Source: Sipunculus nudus (lineage: Eukaryota > Annelida > Sipuncula > Golfingiida > Sipunculidae). Taken from it: 64,000 bases of DNA. Location: assembly GCA_026874595.1 (NCBI GenBank), contig CM049320.1:42914714-42978713 (forward strand), in the 5' to 3' direction. The translations under genes and the position numbers were made by a program. Shown in pieces: positions 45,801 through 55,350 of this stretch. Within the stretch, counting starts at the first letter, position 1. Each line of letters begins with the position of its first letter. Below the pieces are notes generated by a model, which was not told the origin of the DNA, made no database searches, and saw only the letters and a list, made by a program, of their open reading frames with translations.

Positions 45801-48800
45801 GTGTGCTGGTGTTAATGGTGAACTCAGGGTCAGTGCGTAGCTTGGGAGGCTGCCTGGCCATCATGTTATTAGTTAGGTACAGTGTGCTGGTGTTAATGGT
45901 GAACTCAGAGTCAGTGAATAGCTGGGGAGGCTGCCTGGCCATCATGTTATTAGTTAGGTACAGTGTGCTGGTGTTAATGGTGAACTCAGGGTCAGTTAGT
46001 AGCTTGGGAGGCTGCCTGGCCATCATGTTATTAGTTAGGTACAGTATTCTGGTGTTAATGGTGAACTCAGAGTCAGTGAGTAGCTGGGTAGGCTGCCTGG
46101 CCATCATGTTATTAGTTAGGTACAGTGTGCTGGTGTTTATGGTGAACTCAAAGTCTGTGAGTAGCTGGGGAGGCTGCCTGGCCATCATGTTATTAGTTAG
46201 GTACAGTGTACTGGTGTTAATGGTGAACTCAGAGTCAGTGAGTAGCTTGGGAGGCTGCCTGGCCATCATGTTATTAGTTAGGTACAGTGTCCTGGTGTTA
46301 ATGGTGAACTCAGGGTCAGTGAGTAGCTGGGTAGGCTGCCTGGCCATCATGTTATTAGTTAGGTACAGTATGCTGGTGTTAATGGTGAACTCAGGGTCAG
46401 TGAGTAGCTGGGTAGGCTGCCTGGCCATCATGTTATTATTTAGGTACAGTGTGCTGGTGTTAATGGTGAACTCAGGGTCAGTTAGTAGCTTGGGAGGCTG
46501 CCTGGCCATCATGTTATTAGTTAGGTACAGTATGCTGGTGTTAATGGTGAACTCAGAGTCAGTGAGTAGCTGGGTAGGCTGCCTGGCCATCATGTTATTA
46601 GTTAGGTACAGTGTGCTGGTGTTAATGGTGAACTCAGGGTCAGTTAGTAGCTTGGGAGGCTGCCTGGCCATCATGTTATTAGTTAGGTACAGTATGCTGG
46701 TGTTAATGGTGAACTCAGAGTCAGTGAGTAGCTTGGGAGGCTGCCTGGCCATCATGTTATTAGTTAGGTACAGTGTGCTGGTGTTAATGGTGAACTCAGG
46801 GTCAGTGAGTAGCTTGGGAGGCTGCCTGGCCATCATGTTATTAGTTAGGTACAGTGTGCTGGGTTAATGGTGAACTCAGAGTCAGTGAGTAGCTTGGGAG
46901 GCTGCCTGGCCATCATGTTATTAGTTAGGTAAAGTGTGCTGGTGTTAATGGTGAACTCAGGGTCAGTAAGTAGCTTGGGAGGCTGCCTGGCCATCATGTT
47001 ATTAGTTAGGTACAGTGTGCTGGTGTTAATGGTGAACTCAAAGTCTGTGATTAGCTGGTGAGGCTGCCTGGCCATCATGTTATTAGTTAGGTACAGTATG
47101 CTGGTGTTAATGGTGAACTCAGAGTCAGTGAGTAGCTGGGGAGGCTGCCTGGCCATCATGTTATTAGTTAGGTACAGTGTCCTGGTGTTAATGGTGAACT
47201 CAGAGTCAGTGAGTAGCTGGGGAGGCTGCCTAGCCATCATGTTATTAGTTAGGTACACTGTGCTCGTGTTAATGGTGAACTCAGGGTCAGTTAGTAGCTT
47301 GGGAGGCTGCCTGGCCATCATGTTGTTAGTTAGGTACAGTATGCTGGTGTTAATGGTGAACTCAGAGTCAGTGAGTAGCTTGGGAGGCTGCCTGGCCATC
47401 ATGTTATTAGTTAGGTACAGTGTGCTGGTGTTAATGGTGAACTCAGGGTCAGTTAGTAGCTTGGGAGGCTGCCTGGCCATCATGTTATTAGTTAAGTACA
47501 GTGTGCTGATGTTAATGGTGAACACAGAGTCAGTGAGTAGCTTGGGAGGCTGCCTGGCCATCATGTTATTAGTTAGGTACAGTGTGCTGATGTTAATGGT
47601 GAACTCAGGGTCAGTTAGTAGCTTGGGAGGCTGCCTGGCCATCATGTTATTAGTTAGGTACAGTATGCTGGTGTTAATGGTGAACTCAGGGTCAGTTAGT
47701 AGCTTGGGAGGCTGCCTGGCCATCATGTTATTAGTAAGGTACAGTATGCTGGTGTTAATGGTGAACTCAAGAGTCAGTGAGTAGCTGGGTAGGCTGCCTG
47801 GCCATCATGTTATTAGTTAGGTACACTGTGTTGATGTTAATGGTGAACTCAGAGTCAGTTAGTAGCTTGGGAGGCTGCCTGGCCATCATGTTATTAGTTA
47901 GGTACAGTATGCTGGTGTTAATGGTGAACTCAGAGTCAGTGAGTAGCTTGGGAGGCTGCCTGGCCATCATGTTATTAGTTAGGTACAGTATGCTGGTGTT
48001 AATGGTGAACTCAGAGTCAGTGAGTAGCTGGGTAGGCTGCCTGGCCATCATGTTATTAGTTAGGTACAGTGTGCTCGTGTTAATGGTGAACTCAGGGTCA
48101 GTGAGTAGCTTGGGAGGCTGCCTGGCCATCATGTTATTAGTTAGGTACAGTGTGCTGGTGTTAATGGTGAACTCAGAGTCAGTGAATAGCTGGGGAGGCT
48201 GCCTGGCCATCATGTTATTAGTTAGGTACAGTGTGCTGGTGTTAATGGTGAACTCAGAGTCAGTGAGTAGCTTGGGAGGCTGCCTGGCCATCATGTTATT
48301 AGTTAGGTACAGTGTGCTGGTGTTAATGGTGAACTCAGGGTCAGTTAGTAGCTTGGGAGGCTGCCTGGCCATCATGTTATTAGTTAGGTACAGTGTGCTG
48401 ATGTTAATGGTGAACTCAAAGTCTGTGATTAGCTGGGGAGGCTGCCTGGCCATCATGTTAATAGTTAGGTACAGTATGCTGGTGTTAATGGTGAACTCAG
48501 AGTCAGTGAGTAGCTGGGGAGGCTACCTGGCCATCATGTTATTAGTTAGGTACAGTGTGCTGGTGTTAATGGTGAACTCAGGGTCAGTGAGTAGCTTGGG
48601 AGGCTGCCTGGCCATCATGTTATTAGTTAGGAACAGTGTCCTGGTGTTAATGTTGAACTCAGAGTCAGTTAGTAGCTTGGGAGGCTGCCTGGCCATCATG
48701 TTATTAGTTAGGTACAGTGTGCTGGTGTTAATGGTGAACTCAGGGTCAGTGAGTAGCTGGGTAGGCTGCCTGGCCATCATGTTATTAGTTAGGTACACTG

Positions 48801-51332
48801 TGCTGATGTTAATGGTGAACTCAGAGTCAGTTAGTAGCTTGGGAGGCTGCCTTGCCATCATGTTATTAGTTAGGTACAGTATGCTGGTGTTAATGGTGAA
48901 CTCAGAGTCAGTGAGTAGCTTGGGAGGCTGCCTGGCCATCATGTTATTAGTTAGGTACAGTATGCTGGTGTTAATGGTGAACTCAGAGTCAGTGAGTAGC
49001 TGGGTAGGCTGCCTGGCCATCATGTTATTAGTTAGGTACAGTGTGCTCGTGTTAATGGTGAACTCAGGGTCAGTGAGTAGCTTGGGAGGCTGCCTGGCCA
49101 TCATGTTATTAGTTAGGTACAGTGTGCTGGTGTTAATGGTGAACTCAGAGTCAGTGAATAGCTGGGGAGGCTGCCTGGCCATCATGTTATTAGTTAGGTA
49201 CAGTGTGCTGGTGTTAATGGTGAACTCAGAGTCAGTGAGTAGCTTGGGAGGCTGCCTGGCCATCATGTTATTAGTTAGGTACAGTGTGCTGGTGTTAATG
49301 GTGAACTCAAGGTCAGTTAGTAGCTTGGGAGGCTGCCTGGGCATCATGTTATTAGTTAGGTACAGTGTGCTGATGTTAATGGTGAACTCAAAGTCTGTGA
49401 TTAGCTGGGGAGGCTGCCTGGCCATCATGTTATTAGTTAGGTACAGTATGCTGGTGTTAATGGTGAACTCAGAGTCAGTGAGTAGCTGGGGTGGCTGCCT
49501 GGCCATCATGTTATTAGTTAGGTACAGTGTCCTGGTGTTAATGGTGAACTCAGGGTCAGTGAGTAGCTTGGGAGGCTGCCTGGCCATCATGTTATTAGTT
49601 AGGAACAGTGTCCTGGTGTTAATGTTGAACTCAGAGTCAGTTAGTAGCTTGGGAGGCTGCCTGGCCATCATGTTATTAGTTAGGTACAGTGTGCTGGTGT
49701 TAATGGTGAACTCAGGGTCAGTGAGTAGCTTGGGAGGCTGCCTGGCCATCATGTTATTAGTTAGGTACAGTGTGCTGGTGTTAATGGTGAACTCAGGGTC
49801 AGTGAGTAGCTTGGGAGGCTGCCTGGCCATCATGTTATTAGTTAGGTACAGTGTCCTGGTGTTAATGGTGAACTCAGAGTCAGTGAGTAGCTTGGTAGGC
49901 TGCCTGGCCATCATGTTATTAGTTAGGTACAGTGTCCTGGTGTTAATGGTGAACTCAGAGTCAGTGAATAGCTTTGGAGGCTGCCTGGCCATCATGTTAT
50001 TAGTTAGGTACAGTATGCTGGTGTTAATGGTGAACTCAGAGTCAGTGAGTAGCTTGGGAGGCTGCCTGGCCATCATGTTATTAGTTAGGTACAGTGTGCT
50101 GGTGTTAATGGTGAACTCAGGGTCAGTTAGTAGCTTGGGAGGCTGCCTGGCCATCATGTTATTAGTTAGGTACAGTATGCTGGTGTTAATGGTGAACTCA
50201 GAGTCAGTGAGTAGCTTGGTAGGCTGCCTGGCCATCATGTTATTAGTTAGGTACAGTGTGCTGGTGTTAATGGTGAACTCAGGGTCAGTTAGTAGCTTGG
50301 GAGGCTGCCTGGCCATCATGTTGTTAGTTAGGTACAGTATGCTGGTGTTAATGGTGAACTCAGAGTCAATGAGTAGCTTGGGAGGCTGCCTGGCCATCAT
50401 GTTATTAGTTAGGTACAGTGTGCTGATGTTAATGGTGAACTCAGAGTCAGTGAGTAGCTTGGGAGGCTGCCTGGCCATCATGTTATTAGTTAGGTACAGT
50501 GTGCTGATGTTAATGGTGAACTCAGGGTCAGTTAGTAGCTTGGGAGGCTGCCTTGCCATCATGTTATTAGTTAGGTACAGTATGCTGGTGTTAATGGTGA
50601 ACTCAGGGTCAGTTAGTAGCTGGGTAGGATGCCTGGCCATCATGTTATTAATTAGGTACACTGTGCTAATGTAATGGTGAACTCAGAGTCAGTTAGTAGC
50701 TTGGGAGGCTGCCTGGCCATCATGTTATTAGTTAGGTACAGTATGCTGGTGTTAATGGTGAACTCAGAGTCAGTGAGTAGCTTGGGAGGCTGCCTGGCCA
50801 TCATGTTATTAGTTAGGTACAGTATGCTGGTGTTAATGGTGAACTCAGAGTCAGTTAGTAGCTTGGGAGGCTGCCTGGCCATCATGTTATTAGTTAGGTA
50901 CAGTATGCTGGTGTTAATGGTGAACTCAGAGTCAGTGAGTAGCTTGGGAGGCTGCCTGGCCATCATGTTATTAGTTAGGTACAGTATGCTGGTGTTAATG
51001 GTGAACTCAGAGTCAGTGAGTAGCTGGGTAGGCTGCCTGGCCATCATGTTATTAGGTACAGTGTACTGGTGTTAATGGTGAACTCAGAGTCAGTGAGTAG
51101 CTGGGTAGGCTGCCTGGCCATCATGTTATTAGTTAGGTACAGTGTGCCGGTGTTAATGGTGAACTCAGGGTCAGTTAGTAGTTGGGTAGGCTTCCTGGCT
51201 ATCATGTTATTAGCTAGGCACAGTATGCTGGTGTTAATAGTGAACTCAGAGTCAGTGAGTAGCTGGGTAGGCTGCCTGGCTATCATGTTATTAGGTAGAT
51301 ACAGTGTGCTGGTACTGATGTTGAACTTGGGG
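39800..51332. repeat. 81-bp satellite derived from coding exon 4, about 140 copies
   Basis: The unit is CAGTGTGCTGGTGTTAATGG, TGAACTCAGGGTCAGTTAGT, AGCTTGGGAGGCTGCCTGGC, CATCATGTTATTAGTTAGGTA. The first unit is exon 4 and its donor. Recurrent variants are AGGGTCAGT(T/G)AG versus AGAGTCAGTGAG, CTTGGGAGG versus CTGGGTAGG versus CTGGGGAGG, and GTGCTGG, GTCCTGG or ATGCTGG. Higher-order structure is evident: 40,309-41,036 recurs at 41,037 (728 bp), and a one-base insertion CTCAAGAGTC recurs at 43,231, 45,501 and 47,769 (about 2,268 bp, 28 units). As 81 is a multiple of 3 and units lack stops in two frames, sense and antisense ORFs reach 965 and 712 codons. The sense peptide is the transmembrane segment SVLVLMVNSGSVSSLGG plus CLAIMLLVRY. 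Confidence 0.97.
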
Positions 51333-51351
51333 TACTTCTATAACTGGCCTG

Positions 51352-52173
51352 TGTTACAGGTGCTCTTTTTATTGTGTGACACGGGCGTGACTCATGTTGT
51401 GACACCCTCGCCGGGCAGTTTGTTACATTCGCAGTTTAATCTGTACTGGTTGAACTCTCATTGTCATGGCTAGCTTTGGGCTTTTTCGCCTGGTTGTGAG
51501 TCACGTGTGGACCCTGGTATGTAGGGACGCACACGGCAATGTTCTTCTAGATGGTTCCTGATGGTTCGTGTTTACTGTGTATTGTAGGATCTTTTAGACT
51601 GTTAGAGAAAAGGAAAATTCTCGGCTTGGGGTGAAGAGTATATAAAGGGGCTGTGTTTTAGAGCCAAGAGAGCAGCAGAGAAGATTTCCAGTGTACGCAG
51701 AAGCATGTGTGTCAGTAGCTGGGACCTTATCTGACGAGTGCGGCAATTATAGATTTTCTTCAAACTTTCTCCTGGATTTTGTGCATTTGGACTTCACTTT
51801 ACTTTTTGGATTGTTACAAGAGCTTTACACGGGACTGTCATTCTCCGAGAGTATATATTTAAAGAACATATCGTTGTGATGGTGGTGGTATCCAGGTAAT
51901 GGGCACTTTGTGTATTTTACTGTGTGATTGTATTGATTTCTTGTCATACTGCTGTTTTACTGTATAATTGTATTAATTTAGTGTATTGTAATGTTAGGGT
52001 TGTTTTAATAAATAAATTATGGTTATTTGTTAACAGAAAAACACTTACTTCTTTATTCATTCCCCTAGACATTTCACGCTGCCTAGTGTTACAGAATCTG
52101 AATTTTTTTATCTCCATTGCGGGATTTGTGTTCATCACGCATACGTGATCTGTTTATATTAGGTTCTGTAACA
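51352..52173 (+). mobile_element. Solo LTR (822 bp), same family as 26449-27222
   Basis: TGTTAC...GTAACA ends with a perfect 4-bp target duplication CCTG (51348-51351 and 52174-52177). A TATA box lies in GAAGAGTATATAAAGGGG (about 51,632-51,649) and a polyadenylation-type AATAAATAAA near 52,008. It sits immediately after the last partial 81-bp unit, in intron 4, in the same orientation as the transporter. Several indels distinguish it from the copy in intron 1. Confidence 0.92.
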
Positions 52174-52269
52174 CCTGTCATACCAGTCGTTGGTATTTTA
52201 CCAAATAAAGATATATCAAGAGAAAAAAAGCCTTGTGAAGCTTTTTATACAGTTGTAGTTTATGTAAAA

Positions 52270-53561
52270 TATGTCTGTACTCAGTGGTCTACTTCACATA
52301 GTCTCCTGTAGAATATGTGCATCTTCTCACTGTATATACTAGGGCTGCATCAATATACCAATACACATCAATTTGGTTACCAATACACCTCGCATGCTGT
52401 ATCTTTGTATCAATTAACAATTCCTGCAAACAAATATAGAGACAATGCTAACCTAAGCTATGATCATAATCTTGAGCTAGTTTTGTTTCTTTTGTTGGCC
52501 TTTTAAGACTTGAATAAGATCACATTTATTGTTGTATGATCAACTAGATAAGGGATGTATGTACACTTGCCAGTGCTTCCATGACAAACCGGCAAGTGTG
52601 AGCATTGACAGACAGATAATGTGAACGGTCCTCCATAGCGTTGATTGTATTTCTATCACTGAAATATGTATATGTACGGCATGTATTTCATTTTATGATT
52701 CATTATCATATCTCTGATTATTTTTTAAATATGAGCAAAGCAATGTCTTGAGGTCTTTTTATACCTGCACAGCCTGTACTAGATGAAAACAACTGTAATT
52801 GGGCGTCAAAGCCTAGTGAAAATCAACCATTACTTTACCAGGAGAAATGTGATTTTGGGATTCACATTCCCAGAAACATATGAAAACTGTGCTTTCATAA
52901 CATATAAGATAATGACCTGAATTCTTCCCATTAACCTACTAGGAAGGGGTTGAGGAAAGGACAAAAAAACAAAATCTAAATTTTAATACCTGATATTTAG
53001 TCCACTTTTAAACACATGAGGTTAAATAAATAGGAGATAAAACTTATCTAAATATTAAATATCTCATGCCATATATGAAATGAATGTTTTTGCCCATCAT
53101 TTGAAATGAGTGCCTACCAACCCTGAAGTGGACACTGCAGCACTATCTTATGGCGTCACTGATATGTGGATCACTTGAGCTAAACATAAGCATACGACTG
53201 CCTGAAATGCTCTGGCATATATTTGTATATATGTAAATATATATATATATATATGTAAGTATGTGTGTGTGTTTCTGTGTGTACACATAAATTATGGGTC
53301 TTTTTAATCACAAAAGTTTTAATAAGAAAATGATTCACAAAGAAAACTAAGCGTATCATCAATACGTATCAGATATCGCTTTAGGTGTATCACAATTCGT
53401 ATTGTACTAGAATAGGCTGACCAATACCTAGCCCTAGTAGATACACTAGTGTACTTCATGTGCAGTCTCCTGTCTAATATATCTGCTGTATTTTCTCTGT
53501 AGGTAGACTGCTGAACTTCACTTGCAGACTCCTGTGTAATATGTTTGTATTTTCTCTGTAG
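52270..53561 (+). repeat. Tandem copies of the exon-5 splice acceptor, split by a hAT insertion
   Basis: The exon-5 border TATTTTCTCTGTAG|GTACCGTGGTGTACTTTACA is preceded by a ~60-bp copy ending TGTATTTTCTCTGTAG|GTAGACTGCTG (AG at about 53,503). Before that is a copy with GTAGATACACTAGTGTACTT (53,437 onward), and, beyond the inserted element at 52340-53436, another with CTCAGTGGTCTACTTCACAT and AGTCTCCTGTAGAATATGTG (52,277-52,320). All share CAGTCTCCTGT(C/G)TAATAT-like sequence that matches exon 5 itself (CAGTCTCC at 53,586). Thus exon 5 and its acceptor were duplicated about three times upstream. Confidence 0.75.
52340..53436. mobile_element. hAT-like non-autonomous element (1.1 kb)
   Basis: Ends TAGGGCT...AGCCCTA, flanked by GTATATAC (52332-52339) and GTAGATAC (53437-53444), a 7-of-8 match consistent with an 8-bp hAT target duplication. 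Sub-terminal sequences carry repeated CCAATAC and CAATACGTATCAG-type motifs in both orientations. No transposase ORF is present. It interrupts the duplicated exon-5 acceptor series in intron 4. Confidence 0.75.
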
Positions 53562-53668
53562 GTACCGTGGTGTACTTTACATACAGTCTCCATCACAGCG
53601 TAGAGAATCACGTGTTCAGAGAAGACATCCAGTTGGAGGAAAGAGCTTTACTCCTTGACCAGGAATGA
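53562..53668 (+). CDS. SLC7A4-like: SLC7A4-like transporter, coding exon 5 (C-terminus)
   Basis: Completes Gly687 and encodes residues 688-721: TVVYFTYSLHHSVENHVF then REDIQLEERALLLDQE and TGA (53666-53668). GTVVYFTYSLHHS matches the last transmembrane helix of CAT-like transporters (IGxxIYFxYGIxHS), and the acidic EExxLL-type tail could serve as a dileucine sorting signal (ERALLL). The acceptor is TTTTCTCTGTAG. The splice from exon 4 across about 13.7 kb restores MLIGTVVYF, confirming that the satellite is intronic rather than coding. A 3' UTR follows that may include the 45-bp minisatellite; no polyadenylation site was fixed. Confidence 0.9.
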
Positions 53669-53783
53669 ATATGTATGTAACAGAGGGCTTACTTTACAAC
53701 CAGTTTATCTTATAGATGCCAACTGTTTCACCTCTAAATATTTGTGTTGAAAGGTTTGGTTTTGTTGCATTAAACATGTTGAG

Positions 53784-55350
53784 AGGTTAACACACTAACA
53801 CAAACTGCTTTGTCAGTTTAACAAGGGAATGACTGAGGGATTAACACAGCTGGCTTGTCAGTATAACAAGGAAATGACAGAGGGACTAACACAGCTGGCT
53901 TGTCATTATTGTAAGGGAATGACAGAGGGACTAACAAAGCTGGTTTGTCAGTAAAACAAGAGAATGACTAAAGGACTAACACAGCTGGCTTGTCAGTATA
54001 ACAAGGGAAAGACTGAGGGACTAACACAGCTGGCTTGTCAGTATAACAAGGAAATGACAGAGGGACTAACACAGCTGGCTTGTCATTATTGTAAGGGAAT
54101 GACAGAGGGACTAACACAGCTGGTTTATCAGTAAAACAAGAGAATGACTAAAGGACTAACACAGCTGGCTTGTCAGTATAACAAGGGAAAGACTGAGGGA
54201 CTAACACAGCTGGCTTGTCAGTAAAACAAGAGAATGACTGAAGGATTAACACAGCTAGCTTGTCATTATAACAAGGAAATGACAGGGACTAACACAGCTG
54301 GCTTGTCAGTAAAACAAGAGAATGACTAAAGGACTAACACAGCTGGCTTGTCAGTATAACAAGGGAAAGACTGAGGGACTAACACAGCTGGTTTGTCAGT
54401 AAAACAAGAGAATAACTGAAGGATTAACACAGCTGGCTTGTCATTATAACAAGGAAATGACAGGGACTAACACAGCTGGCTTGTTAGTAAAACAAGAGAA
54501 TGACTAAAGGACTAACACAGCTGGCTTGTCAGTAAAACAAGGGAAAGACTGAGTGACTAACACAGCTGGCTTGTCAGTAAAACAAGAGAATGACTGAAGG
54601 ATAAACACGGCTGGCTTGTCATTATAACAAGGAAATGACAGGCACTAACACAGCTGGCTTGTCAGTATAACAAGGGAATGACTGAGGGACTAACACAGCT
54701 GGCTTGTCAGTAAAACAAGAGAATGACTGAGGGACTAACACAGCTGGCCTGTCAGTATAACAAGGAAATGACAGATGGACTAACACAGCTGGCTTGTCAT
54801 TATAACAAGGAAATGACAGAGGGACTAACACAGCTGGCTTGTCAGTAAAACAAGAGAATGACTGAAGGACTAACACAGCTGGCTTGTCAGTATAACAAGG
54901 AAATGACAGGGACTAACACAGCTGTCTTGTCAGTAAAACAAGAGAATGACTAAAGGACTAACACAGCTGGCTTGTCAGTATAACAAGGGAAAGACTGAGG
55001 GACTAACACAGCTGGCTTGTCAGTAAAACATGAGAATGACTGAAGGACTAACACAGCTGGCTTGTCAGTATAACAAGGGAATGACAGAGGGACTAACACA
55101 GCTGGCTTGTCAGTAAAACAAGAGAATGACTAAAGGACTAACACAGCTGGCTTGTCAGTATAACAAGGGAAAGACTGAGGGACTAACACAGCTGGCTTGT
55201 CAGTAAAACAAGAGAATGACTTAAGGACTAACACAGCTGGCTTGTCAGTATAACAAGGAAATGACAGAGGGACTAACACAGCAGGCTTGTCATTATTGTA
55301 AGGGAATGACAGAGGGACTTACACAGCTGGCTGGTCAGTAAAACTAGGGA
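53784..55350. repeat. 45-bp minisatellite, about 35 copies, downstream of the transporter stop
   Basis: The unit is GGACTAACACAGCTGGCTTG, TCAGTATAACAAGGGAATGA, CTGAG (45 bp). Shorter 42-bp forms lack AGG before GACTAAC, and the recurrent alternates are TCATTATAAC and TCAGTAAAAC. Unit types alternate in runs, indicating a higher-order arrangement. It starts ~115 bp after the stop codon, so it may lie in the 3' UTR. The minus ORF at 54876-54622 simply translates the repeat. Confidence 0.95.

Noticed and set aside
39718-51286. Dozens of ORFs of 60-965 codons on both strands, as candidate genes
   Set aside because: All are translations of the 81-bp array. Exon 4 splices in phase to exon 5 across the array, and frames break at single-base indels of the repeat, so they are not separate genes.
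39800-51332. CRISPR-like array or centromeric satellite
   Set aside because: Units are contiguous with no unique spacers, and the context is a eukaryotic intron. A centromere call is not supportable because the array starts inside a coding exon.
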